5,922 nt of DNA from Nitrospina sp. (GCA_003545625.1 DODH01000164.1:1-5922), one strand, 5' to 3'; shown: positions 1 through 5,849, numbered from the stretch's first letter. Made by a program: numbers and translations. The notes: generated from the sequence alone by a model not told the origin.

Positions 1-96
1 ATGATTCCCACGAATCACACTTATCTGGATACCTGTCTGGATGCAAATACATCGCTTCGGGATTATTGGAAAAAGAAAGGCCTGCTGGAAGAATGA
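1..96 (+). CDS. 3' end of an unidentified gene (partial)
   Basis: An open frame runs from the window edge to a TGA at 94-96 and gives about 31 residues ending in DYWKKKGLLEE. It is hydrophilic and charged, with two Cys-free halves apart from a single Cys near residue 12, and has no recognisable motif. The window happens to begin with ATG, but there is no way to see a ribosome binding site, so this is more likely the tail of a longer gene than a 31-residue peptide. It lies 45 bp upstream of the glycosyltransferase on the same strand with no convincing terminator or promoter between, so the two may be cotranscribed. Function unknown. Confidence 0.5.
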   Translation: MIPTNHTYLDTCLDANTSLRDYWKKKGLLEE

Positions 97-141
97 TCGA
101 ACATTAACCTTCCGGTTTTCCTTCGATGCTAACCGCCCCCT

Positions 142-1800
142 ATGCTTTCCCGTAATTTTAATGATGGCACATTGAGCCCATACCTTTTGATGGGCCCCGT
201 TCTGCTGGCGGCGTTTCTTTTTTCCTGGTCTATTTTTCATTCCGACCTGTCTAAGAGAGAAGCGCGTGAAGGAGTGCCTGTTGTCAACATGATGCGCGGC
301 GGCAACCTCTGGCTTCCCCAAATCACCCCGGAACAATTGCGCACCAAACCTCCCCTGTTTTACTGGTCCGGACTTTTATCATCAAAACTTCTGGGCGGGG
401 TGGACGAAATCTCCCTGAGAATTCCTTCGGTTTTAGCCGGTGTGGGAACCGTGTTCCTCACCACCTTGCTCGGCATGCGCCAGTTTTCCCCGGTTATCGG
501 CTGTCTTGCAGGGTTAATCATCACGACCTGCTGGAGATTCGCTTACCTGGGGAGCCATGCCCGCATCGATATGCTCTTCACTTTTTTCATCACTCTTGCT
601 TTTGTCGCTTTATGGGAATTGACACGCAACGGAAAACAAGACAGGTGGCTTAAATGGTTGGCTGGCATAGCAGTGGGCCTGGCCGTGTTGACCAAAGGAC
701 CTTTAGGATGGCTGTTTCCCCTTCTGGCGATATTTATTTTCAGCCGGATTTCTAAAACCGGTCCTGTTCCATGGTCATATCTCTTCTGGCTACCGCTCGG
801 GATGGCAGGACTCTGGCTGGCATTTGGGCTGATTGATGGTGGAAAAGAATTTTCTACCATGATCTATCAGGAGACCCTGGGCAGGATATCGGGAAGCGAG
901 ACTATACAAATTCATCGCAAACCGGTTTTTTATTATATCCCGCAAATTCTTGGCGGCATGGCTCCCTGGAGCCTGTTCCTGCCGTTCGCAATCTGGCATG
1001 GAATGAAACATCGGGATATCCCTTGGAAATTCTGCGCCATCGCGCTGGCCACTCTTTTTATCTTTCTTTCGCTTTATCCGGGAAAAAGGGGCGACTATCT
1101 TCTTCCTCTCTATCCCATGGGGGCAATCATTCTGGCCGTATTTTTTGCGCGCTTTGGTTCCGCTAATTCCGACATCAACCGGGGCATGTCTTTTCCCGCC
1201 TGGATCATAATGGGCACGATGATGGTTTTAGCGCTGGTTCTGATTCTTGCCGCCCTGCTTCCCCAACTGAATTTCGATTCCTTTTCAGCTTTTCTAAATT
1301 CCCGGGATCGTTGGATGGCCCAACTGCTTTATGATAGGCACCGGCCCTCGGGCCTTCTTCTTGCCATGGGAGCATGGGGTATGTTAATTTTTTCGCAATA
1401 CATTCGGGAAGCCCTGCATAAATTTTCAGGAATAAAAATGACCGGGCTGATAGCGGGGTGGGCTTTTCTCCTGTTTCTGGGGATCCACGGTCCGGCGGCC
1501 AGAATCGTTAATGAGCATACTTCGTTTCGGCCTTTCGCGGAAAAGATAAAACAGATTGCCGGAAACCGGCCTCTATTAAATTACGGCAAAGCCCGTGAAG
1601 ACCTTCGCTACTATCTGGACTTGCCGGTAAAAGAAGTATTCAGCGGATCCGCGTTTCAGGAACTCTCAGAACGGCATAATGCAGTATTGCTTATAAAGAA
1701 ATCACAAAGCCAGGCCTTATTGGAAAATTTTCCTGAACAGAAAATTATTCTTGAGATGGACGCGGCTTTCAAACCTTACCAACTCATAGGAAAACCCTGA
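142..1800 (+). CDS. GT39/ArnT-like membrane glycosyltransferase
   Basis: This is a 552-residue polytopic inner-membrane protein of the PMT/ArnT family, whose members transfer a sugar from a polyprenyl-phosphate donor to lipid or protein on the periplasmic side. After a first membrane helix (about residues 15-33) comes the periplasmic loop with D35 and the KREAREG segment (E40, R42, E43). Then follow RTKPPL (67-72), R141/D143 at the start of a helix, LTKGP (183-187), QETLGR (243-248), and the PGKRGDYLLPLYP stretch (313-325) typical of ArnT relatives. About ten further hydrophobic helices follow, and the last 100 residues form a soluble tail with NEHTSFRPFAEKI. Length fits the family (500-600). 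ATG at 142 is the first start after an in-frame TAA at 130-132; no good Shine-Dalgarno is seen. The sugar and acceptor cannot be told from sequence, so lipid A modification specifically is not claimed. Probably in an operon with the next gene. Confidence 0.9.
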   Translation: MLSRNFNDGTLSPYLLMGPVLLAAFLFSWSIFHSDLSKREAREGVPVVNMMRGGNLWLPQITPEQLRTKPPLFYWSGLLSSKLLGGVDEISLRIPSVLAGVGTVFLTTLLGMRQFSPVIGCLAGLIITTCWRFAYLGSHARIDMLFTFFITLAFVALWELTRNGKQDRWLKWLAGIAVGLAVLTKGPLGWLFPLLAIFIFSRISKTGPVPWSYLFWLPLGMAGLWLAFGLIDGGKEFSTMIYQETLGRISGSETIQIHRKPVFYYIPQILGGMAPWSLFLPFAIWHGMKHRDIPWKFCAIALATLFIFLSLYPGKRGDYLLPLYPMGAIILAVFFARFGSANSDINRGMSFPAWIIMGTMMVLALVLILAALLPQLNFDSFSAFLNSRDRWMAQLLYDRHRPSGLLLAMGAWGMLIFSQYIREALHKFSGIKMTGLIAGWAFLLFLGIHGPAARIVNEHTSFRPFAEKIKQIAGNRPLLNYGKAREDLRYYLDLPVKEVFSGSAFQELSERHNAVLLIKKSQSQALLENFPEQKIILEMDAAFKPYQLIGKP

Positions 1801-1822
1801 CTCTTTTAACCGGGACACTTTC

Positions 1823-2731
1823 TTGCCACTCACTGAATCGACAAAACATAAACTGGATACGTTGGTACAATTTATTATCGGGGTGGACCTCGCTGTCCTT
1901 CTGGTGATTTTTTTGAGTAGCCAGTTTGGCGTTTCATTTCCTTTCCCTCTTCCGGGAAGAAGACTGAACAATCCATTGGCCCTGCTTCTAATACTGTTTT
2001 CCATACGAGGAATGCTGAATGTCCCGTTTCGCGAACGCTATCTTGGAACCTTGAGCAAACTGCTCACCTGTACTCCTCATCGATTTTATTTTTTTGCTTT
2101 TTTGATCGCTGTGCAATGCGCACTGCAAGTGATGTGGTTCGCCTATCCTGAGAACTTTCACTGGAATTTAAACGCCGAACAGGGTTACGGCACCCATTTT
2201 GCCGCCATCCAGCTCTATATCCTGGGCCTCGTCGTGATGATAACGGCCTGGGCTGATTGCGGCAAGGAAGCCGAGTGGAAAGAAAAACTGCCCTGGTATC
2301 TAGTCGCCGGTGTTTATTTTTATATCGGTCTGGATGATTGCATTGGCATCCACGAAAATTTTATTGTATGGACCCGGAGGCTGATCCCCGAGGCAACGGT
2401 CTTTCACTTCATTCACGAATGGTTGTGGTTCTATGCCCCGATCATTTTAGTTGTGATCATTTTTCTCAGCCGCTTCTTTTTAAAAAAATTCCGTTATTCA
2501 TGGGGAATCCTAATCACAATGTTTGTGGCCTTAACTTTCTGGGTTTCGGTTCTTCTGCTTGAAGGACTGGCCAAAAGCATTGTGGACCCGATGGGATTGG
2601 ACTACGGCCGCCTGCTAATCGGTATTGAGGAAGGATCTGAAATGTTCGGGGCAACCCTCTTCATGCTGGGATTCAGCATACACCTTAAAAATATCGCGCC
2701 CGGCGAGTCGCCGACCCCAAATGGGCAATAA
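1823..2731 (+). CDS. Uncharacterised polytopic membrane protein with DD..HE / HEW / EE..E motifs
   Basis: A 302-residue protein with about seven or eight hydrophobic segments (roughly 13-33, 50-63, 86-107, 124-143, 157-170, 201-220, 227-247, 272-287) and no signal for cleavage. Acidic and histidine residues sit at helix ends: D171-D172 with H177-E178 (pattern LDDCIGIHE), H198-E199-W200 and E269-E270 with E273-M-F-G. From memory, a similar arrangement (DE...HE, then EE..E..G) recurs in uncharacterised bacterial membrane proteins, and it could bind metal or protons; that function is inference. The reading frame opens at 1790 and has no ATG or GTG before residue 64, so the start is TTG at 1823 or possibly TTG at 1862; neither has a strong ribosome binding site. 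It follows the glycosyltransferase by 22 bp and is probably cotranscribed, suggesting an envelope role. It ends in a short polar tail. Confidence 0.75.
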   Translation: MPLTESTKHKLDTLVQFIIGVDLAVLLVIFLSSQFGVSFPFPLPGRRLNNPLALLLILFSIRGMLNVPFRERYLGTLSKLLTCTPHRFYFFAFLIAVQCALQVMWFAYPENFHWNLNAEQGYGTHFAAIQLYILGLVVMITAWADCGKEAEWKEKLPWYLVAGVYFYIGLDDCIGIHENFIVWTRRLIPEATVFHFIHEWLWFYAPIILVVIIFLSRFFLKKFRYSWGILITMFVALTFWVSVLLLEGLAKSIVDPMGLDYGRLLIGIEEGSEMFGATLFMLGFSIHLKNIAPGESPTPNGQ

Positions 2732-2737
2732 CTTTAT

Positions 2738-2780
2738 CTGGCGAGCAAAGAGCTGTTTCGGCTCAACGAGCCATTGCCAG
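2738..2780. other. Nested inverted repeats in the convergent intergenic region
   Basis: Between the converging membrane-protein and hydrolase genes, CTGGCGA (2738-2744) pairs with TTGCCAG (2774-2780) with one G-T wobble. Inside it, GGCTC (2760-2764) and GAGCC (2768-2772) form a perfect 5-bp hairpin with a 3-base loop. There is no T-run after either arm, so it is not a standard terminator. It could serve as a transcript-end stabiliser or be chance. Confidence 0.3.
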
Positions 2781-2782
2781 TT

Positions 2783-2803
2783 GGCCCCACGCCTAGCGGG
2801 GTC
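2783..2803. terminator. Weak bidirectional terminator candidate
   Basis: GGCCCC (2783-2788) and GGGGTC (2798-2803) form a six-pair stem (one G-T wobble) around a 9-base loop, overlapping the stop codon of the minus-strand hydrolase gene. On the + strand only a loose T-rich stretch (ending in GTTTT near 2815-2818) follows, so termination efficiency is doubtful. Its position between convergent genes is the main support. Confidence 0.22.
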
Positions 2804-3717
2804 TAGTTGCCTTGTTTTAAACTATACTCCAAATACGTACGCTTAATATTTGCGTCCAGCCATTTCAGGTTTTTCCAGGTTTTAAATTTTTCCTTCAACG
2901 CCGGCCTTACCACATCCTGGGTTTCCTTGAGGGACTTGCCTTTTTCCAACTGCTTAAGAACCATTCCTTTAAGATTAAACAAATAATCTTTCATCGCCAG
3001 GAGCACCGGCTTGCCACCCGGCGCGCCATGGCCCGGAATATATATTTCTGCATCCAAATTACTCAGTTTGTTCAAGGCAGAAATCCACTCCTCCACATAA
3101 GCGTCGCCCATATAAGGAATTTTTCCGTTGAAAACCAGGTCGCCGGTAATGAGAGTTTTCAACTCCTCAATATAGATGAACAAATCCCCATCCGTATGCC
3201 CGCGCGCGTGAATCAGCCTTAAGTGATACCCGCCGACAAAGATTGCCATTTTTTCCTTAAAAACAATATTAGGCAGAGTGATGACCGTTTCATCCATTCC
3301 GGGAATATTCATGGTCTTGAAAAAATCCAGATGCGCCTTGCCGGAAGGACCGAACAAGGTCTTACGAACATTTTCATGGGCAATGATGGCTTTGCTATCT
3401 TTAAATACCTGGTTGCCAAAAGTGTGGTCCCCGTGATAATGCGTGTTGATCGTATAAAGGATGGGAAGATCCGTTTGTTTACGGATTTCTTTCAGCACCT
3501 TGTCTGCCTCCATCGGAGTGACCCGGGTATCTACAACAACAACTCCCTCACGGGTAATGAGAAAGGTGGTGTTGGAATCTATCCCATCTCCATTAATAAC
3601 TGTAAAAAGATTCTTCCACACCTCAACGGTTTTAGAACCTTCCGCACTACAGACCCCACCCAAAATGCTGAGGAACAGCCCCACACCGGCCAGCCATCTC
3701 AATCCCTTAACTGCCAT
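2803..3717 (-). CDS. Exported metallo-beta-lactamase-fold metal-dependent hydrolase
   Basis: A 304-residue MBL-fold enzyme with a Sec-type signal peptide: a basic start (MAVKGLRW), a hydrophobic core to about residue 22 and a likely cleavage after CSA (23-25). Metal ligands are all present: H93, H95, D97 and H98 in THYHGDH, H174 in ARGHT, D193 in TGD, and H230 in IPGHG. With both metal sites complete it should be a di-metal hydrolase in the periplasm. The pattern DSNTTFLITREGVVVVDT followed by NTHYHGDHTFGN resembles the SoxH / quinoprotein-relay-type branch rather than a proven beta-lactamase or glyoxalase II; the substrate is unknown. The C-terminal 70 residues are helical and charged. The start is ATG at 3717 with an AGGGGG ribosome binding site just upstream. 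It stands alone, convergent with the membrane protein and divergent from sspB. Confidence 0.9.
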   Translation of the reverse strand: MAVKGLRWLAGVGLFLSILGGVCSAEGSKTVEVWKNLFTVINGDGIDSNTTFLITREGVVVVDTRVTPMEADKVLKEIRKQTDLPILYTINTHYHGDHTFGNQVFKDSKAIIAHENVRKTLFGPSGKAHLDFFKTMNIPGMDETVITLPNIVFKEKMAIFVGGYHLRLIHARGHTDGDLFIYIEELKTLITGDLVFNGKIPYMGDAYVEEWISALNKLSNLDAEIYIPGHGAPGGKPVLLAMKDYLFNLKGMVLKQLEKGKSLKETQDVVRPALKEKFKTWKNLKWLDANIKRTYLEYSLKQGN

Positions 3718-3771
3718 ATCGGCCCCCTGAAAAACTGTTTTAATTCAATATCTTTTGTGAAAACGAAACGC

Positions 3772-3800
3772 ATGGTAGCATTTCCCCCTTTGACCGGCAA
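3772..3800 (-). promoter_or_regulatory. Candidate sigma70-type promoter of the MBL-fold gene
   Basis: On the minus strand, TTGCCG (3800-3795) lies 17 bases from TACCAT (3777-3772), four of six matches in each box. Predicted transcription would start near 3765, giving a leader of about 48 bases before the ATG. Its -35 box abuts and partly overlaps the candidate sspB promoter on the other strand. Weak matches, correct spacing. Confidence 0.3.
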
Positions 3801-3819
3801 CCACCCTAGCCCCTTTAAC
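3790..3819 (+). promoter_or_regulatory. Candidate sigma70-type promoter of sspB
   Basis: TTGACC (3790-3795, five of six) is followed after 18 bases by TTTAAC (3814-3819, four of six). It would start transcription about 65 bases upstream of the proposed sspB start. The box overlaps the opposite promoter, so the two divergent genes may compete. Modest support only. Confidence 0.28.
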
Positions 3820-3889
3820 CCCTCACGCATTTATGTTAATTTAACTAGAGCATTTAAAAAATTTGCTGTCGAGATCCCCATTGGAGTCC

Positions 3890-4324
3890 TTGAACAAAAA
3901 GAAATATGATTTTCTTTTATATCTTTTGGAAGAAGGCGATGCCATGGTTTGCCTGGATTCGAGAGACCCGGCCGTCGATGTTCCAGAGAGCCAAAAAAAC
4001 AACTCATCCCTGAGCCTGATATTCAACCTTAATTTCAGGCGTCCTATTGAAATAACAGAAGAAGGGATTTTTGCCACACTGGCCTTTGATGGCAGACCCT
4101 ATAAATGCACCCTGCCCTTTGACGCGGTATGGGCCATTTACGATCCCAATATGAAGAACGGCCAGGTATGGGAAGAAAGCATTCCAGAAGATATGAACTT
4201 GGCTGAGCAGGTGATGGAAACCGGAAAACCCCCGCTGAAGTCGGTGAAATCAAGCGGCAAACCTGCCAAGGAACCCAAAACCGAGGGCAAACGCGACCGC
4301 AGCCACCTTCGAGTCATCAAATAA
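3890..4324 (+). CDS. sspB: SspB-like ClpXP protease adaptor (stringent starvation protein B family)
   Basis: A 144-residue protein from the proposed start. SspB dimers bind the ssrA degradation tag of proteins from stalled ribosomes and hand them to ClpXP in the cytoplasm. Visible family features are an N-terminal helix (KYDFLLYLLEEG), MVCLD (19-23), DVP (30-32), the strand LIFNLNF (43-49), FDG, TLPFDAVWAIYDP (74-86), then a low-complexity charged linker (about 115-139). The extreme C-terminus reads LRVIK; E. coli SspB ends in LRVVK, the XB peptide that docks on the ClpX zinc-binding domain, which strongly supports the call. The frame is open from 3845 with only TTG starts (3863, 3881, 3890) before an ATG inside the domain. 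TTG 3890 was chosen because GGAG lies just upstream, although its 3-base spacing is short, and because it gives a natural MNKKK start. The two earlier TTG codons remain possible. Confidence 0.85.
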   Translation: MNKKKYDFLLYLLEEGDAMVCLDSRDPAVDVPESQKNNSSLSLIFNLNFRRPIEITEEGIFATLAFDGRPYKCTLPFDAVWAIYDPNMKNGQVWEESIPEDMNLAEQVMETGKPPLKSVKSSGKPAKEPKTEGKRDRSHLRVIK

Positions 4325-4348
4325 TCGCACCGGACGGCACCCATATCC

Positions 4349-4377
4349 TTTACAAAGGTTTGGCGATAGATTACACT
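4349..4377 (+). promoter_or_regulatory. Promoter of the tRNA-His gene
   Basis: TTTACA (4349-4354, five of six) and TACACT (4372-4377, four of six) are separated by exactly 17 bases. A start near 4384 would leave about 30 bases of 5' leader for RNase P to remove. The -35 box sits in a small perfect palindrome, CCTTTACAAAGG (4347-4358). The site lies 25 bp after the sspB stop, so the tRNA need not depend on sspB transcription. Confidence 0.5.
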
Positions 4378-4413
4378 TTGCCTCTGCTTATTTAGGGGAA
4401 GGTAAAAATTGAT

Positions 4414-4490
4414 GGTGGGCGTAGCTCAGTCGGTAGAGCTCTGGATTGTGGCTCCAGCGGTCGCGGGTTCAAATCCCGTCGCTCACCCCA
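4414..4490 (+). tRNA. tRNA-His(GTG), CCA encoded
   Basis: The full cloverleaf can be folded by eye. The extra G-1 typical of tRNA-His is at 4414 and pairs with discriminator C at 4487. The acceptor stem GTGGGCG (4415-4421) pairs with CGCTCAC (4480-4486) with one G-T wobble. The D stem is GCTC/GAGC, and the anticodon stem is CTGGA/TCCAG around loop TTGTGGC with anticodon GTG. The T arm is GCGGG-TTCAAAT-CCCGT. The 3' CCA (4488-4490) is in the DNA. The gene is flanked by sspB and, directly after the CCA, a truncated histidine-kinase reading frame. Confidence 0.97.
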
Positions 4491-4497
4491 TTTTTTT
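4491..4497 (+). terminator. T-run directly after tRNA-His
   Basis: Seven T residues follow the CCA immediately. There is no dedicated stem apart from the tRNA's own T and acceptor arms, so this could end the tRNA transcript or merely help pausing. If termination is efficient, the kinase remnant downstream would get no transcript from the tRNA promoter. Confidence 0.35.
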
Positions 4498-4515
4498 CAA
4501 TATGGAACTATCGGT

Positions 4516-5010
4516 TTGAAAAGCGTTGTGGGAAAGGGGCCCACCTTTTATGTAGAGCTGGACGTATTGGAAAAACCAACCGAAAAAAAATTACCAGTAA
4601 TCGAACCGAGCATACCAGAGGTTCCTATCAAGAAAAGTGGAATAAAATACACTATTCTTTATATAGAAGACAACCCAATTAATTTACAGCTTATAGAACA
4701 AGCTTTAACTATCAATAAAAATTTCGATTTGATCTCTGCGCCACAGGCAGAAATGGGGATTGATTTGGCTAAAACCCGCGATGTCGATCTGATATTGGTG
4801 GATATTAATTTGCCCGGCATGGATGGCGTTGCAGCCATGAAAACCCTGAGACGTATTGAAAAAACCCGCAAACTCCCCATATTGGCAGTCAGCGCAAATG
4901 CAATGGAAAAGGATATTAAATCCTGCTTAAGCGCTGGTTTTACTGACTATATTGTCAAACCCATCAACATTCCGAAATTCCTGGAAAAAATAGATAAACT
5001 TCTCACTTGA
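4516..5010 (+). CDS. Receiver-domain protein, C-terminal remnant of a hybrid histidine kinase
   Basis: The first residues, KSVVGKGPTFYVEL (2-15), match the last strands of a kinase HATPase domain (usual form GTIGVESxxGKGSTFxxEL). The match continues upstream in the same frame as YGTIGL from 4501, in front of the TTG start taken here. A Pro/Lys/Glu linker (about 18-44) leads to a full CheY-type receiver (45-163). Its acidic pair is E51-D52, the phosphoacceptor is D96 in DINLPGMDG, the switch Ser is S126 in AVSANA, and the conserved Lys is K148 in VKPI. It should therefore still be phosphorylatable, but the sensor, dimerisation domain and most of the ATPase are absent. No good ribosome binding site precedes TTG 4516; GTG 4528 and TTG 4567 are alternatives. 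The sequence is more A+T-rich than the left-hand genes. It may be a decaying pseudogene or a salvaged single-domain regulator. Confidence 0.75.
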   Translation: MKSVVGKGPTFYVELDVLEKPTEKKLPVIEPSIPEVPIKKSGIKYTILYIEDNPINLQLIEQALTINKNFDLISAPQAEMGIDLAKTRDVDLILVDINLPGMDGVAAMKTLRRIEKTRKLPILAVSANAMEKDIKSCLSAGFTDYIVKPINIPKFLEKIDKLLT

Positions 5011-5031
5011 ATATTTTTTTAAGGGATTCAA
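5007..5031 (+). terminator. A+T-rich inverted repeat at the end of the receiver gene
   Basis: TTGAAT (5007-5012) and ATTCAA (5026-5031) flank a T7 run (5014-5020) and overlap the TGA stop. The stem is short and A+T-rich and the T-run is in the loop, so this is a poor intrinsic terminator. Listed because nothing better follows the gene. Confidence 0.18.
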
Positions 5032-5058
5032 AAAAAGCACCTTCGGCCATGGGGGTAC
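5030..5058 (-). terminator. Candidate terminator of the 54-codon gene
   Basis: Read on the minus strand, GTACC (5058-5054) and GGTGC (5041-5037) form a five-pair stem with one wobble and a 12-base loop, followed directly by seven T (5036-5030). It begins 14 bases after that gene's stop. The stem is short, so efficiency is uncertain, but stem plus adjacent T7 is the right layout. Confidence 0.38.
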
Positions 5059-5072
5059 TATTGGAACCTCCC

Positions 5073-5237
5073 TTATCTGGATTTCCTGCTTTTTAGCCCC
5101 TGCACCTCATCCAAAACCTCCTGGCGCGTCAATAAACCTTTCTGCTCCAGCAATGCAATGATGGCAGAAACCTGAAAAATATTTTCCTGATTGGCTTCTT
5201 CCTGATCCATTGCATCTTTGTTTGAATCCTCAGACAT
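5073..5237 (-). CDS. Small hypothetical protein (54 residues)
   Basis: A 54-codon frame that is well supported despite its size. It has ATG at 5237, a strong GGGGGAG ribosome binding site six bases upstream (5250-5244), a good promoter about 90 bp upstream and a terminator candidate just after the stop. The protein is very acidic at the start (MSEDSNKDAMDQEE), then has a predicted amphipathic helix and turn, VSAIIALLEQKGLLTRQEVLDEV (about 23-45, given here only as its segments VSAIIALLEQ and GLLTRQEVLDEV), and a basic end (KSRKSR). The 'LLEQKGLLTRQEVLDE' pattern recalls short helix-turn-helix-like segments in small uncharacterised proteobacterial proteins. No enzyme or DNA-binding function is claimed. 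It is cytoplasmic, with no signal peptide or membrane segment, and its own promoter makes it independent of the Rrf2 gene upstream. Confidence 0.72.
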   Translation of the reverse strand: MSEDSNKDAMDQEEANQENIFQVSAIIALLEQKGLLTRQEVLDEVQGLKSRKSR

Positions 5238-5326
5238 TTTATTCTCCCCCAAATAAATTGAAACATCAGTATTCGATCTGCATGCCCTGCGACAGCAAAC
5301 CTTTCGTTAAATATCCGCCCATGGGG

Positions 5327-5355
5327 ATTATAATAGAAAAACACGAAAATCTTAA
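5327..5355 (-). promoter_or_regulatory. Promoter of the 54-codon gene
   Basis: On the minus strand a perfect TATAAT (5332-5327) lies 17 bases downstream of TTAAGA (5355-5350, four of six). Transcription would begin near 5320, giving a leader of about 80 bases with no clear fold. It lies in the 180-bp gap after the Rrf2 gene, which otherwise holds no gene I can support. Confidence 0.5.
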
Positions 5356-5417
5356 CTAGCAAGTTACCGGGAAAATAAGTTTTTCAGAAACCTGGTATTT
5401 AGAATCCAAGGCAACGT

Positions 5418-5849
5418 TTATCTTGTGCTGGATTCGCAAAGTGGAATGCTTTGGGTCGGCTCGTTTAAAATCATGGCAATGGTCGAAGTTTTAAACATTT
5501 CCTCTATCATATCAATCGAATCGTTGACCCGTTTGTGCAACCGGCAAAGGTTTGTGCCATGGGATTTTAACTTCAAAGGACAACTCTTTATATGTTTGAT
5601 GGGGTCCACCGCGTTGATGACATTCAGTAAAGGAAGGTTTTCCGGCTCATGCGCCAGCATATACCCCCCATGCAAACCTTTTTTGGAAAAAACCACCTCA
5701 TGCTTTGCCAGGGCCAGCATAACCTTGGACAGATAATGTTCGGGAACCTTGGTCCACTTGGCAATTTCCACCGTGGTATGCGGCTTATCCGGATTTTGGG
5801 CCAGACAAACCACGGCCCGTAAAGCATATTCTGAAGTCTGGGAAATCAT
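5418..5849 (-). CDS. Rrf2-family transcriptional regulator
   Basis: 143 residues, the usual Rrf2 size. The N-terminal winged helix-turn-helix shows the family pattern: ISQTSEYALRAVVCLA (2-17), the recognition region TTVEIAKWTKVPEHYLSKVMLALAKH (described by its ends T25 and H50), and the wing KKGLHGGYMLA (56-66). The following helix (73-83) leads to a cysteine-containing segment with C90, H97 and C102 (SCPLKLKSHG and NLCRLHK), then the long dimerisation helix. Family members such as IscR and NsrR sense iron-sulphur status or nitric oxide through three Cys ligands. Here only two are present in this segment, with H97 between them, so cluster binding is possible but unproven. C15 and C138 are outside it. 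The start is ATG 5849 with AGAGG four bases upstream. Targets are unknown; self-regulation is suggested by the repeats in its promoter. Confidence 0.9.
   Translation of the reverse strand: MISQTSEYALRAVVCLAQNPDKPHTTVEIAKWTKVPEHYLSKVMLALAKHEVVFSKKGLHGGYMLAHEPENLPLLNVINAVDPIKHIKSCPLKLKSHGTNLCRLHKRVNDSIDMIEEMFKTSTIAMILNEPTQSIPLCESSTR

Noticed and set aside
100..125. AACC-TTCC-GGTT hairpin after the first gene as a terminator
   Set aside because: Only a 4-bp stem with a C-interrupted T stretch; too weak to call.
543..1011. Minus-strand frames opposite the glycosyltransferase
   Set aside because: Antisense to a well-supported gene, with composition unlike the real proteins here.
3223..3909. 228-codon open frame on the + strand
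   Set aside because: It lies opposite the MBL-fold hydrolase, whose zinc motifs and signal peptide are clear, and its translation shows no domain-like pattern. It is an antisense shadow.
4446..4682. 78-codon + frame beginning inside tRNA-His
   Set aside because: It starts within the tRNA and overlaps the receiver gene in another frame; no ribosome binding site or motif.
5129..5362. 77-codon minus-strand frame over the small gene and its promoter
   Set aside because: It overlaps the 54-codon gene in another frame and the perfect -10 box, and the protein looks random.
5381..5417. Inverted pair around TACCGGG/CCTGGTA after the Rrf2 gene as a terminator or operator
   Set aside because: Long 19-base loop, one wobble, and no T-run on the strand needed for the Rrf2 transcript.
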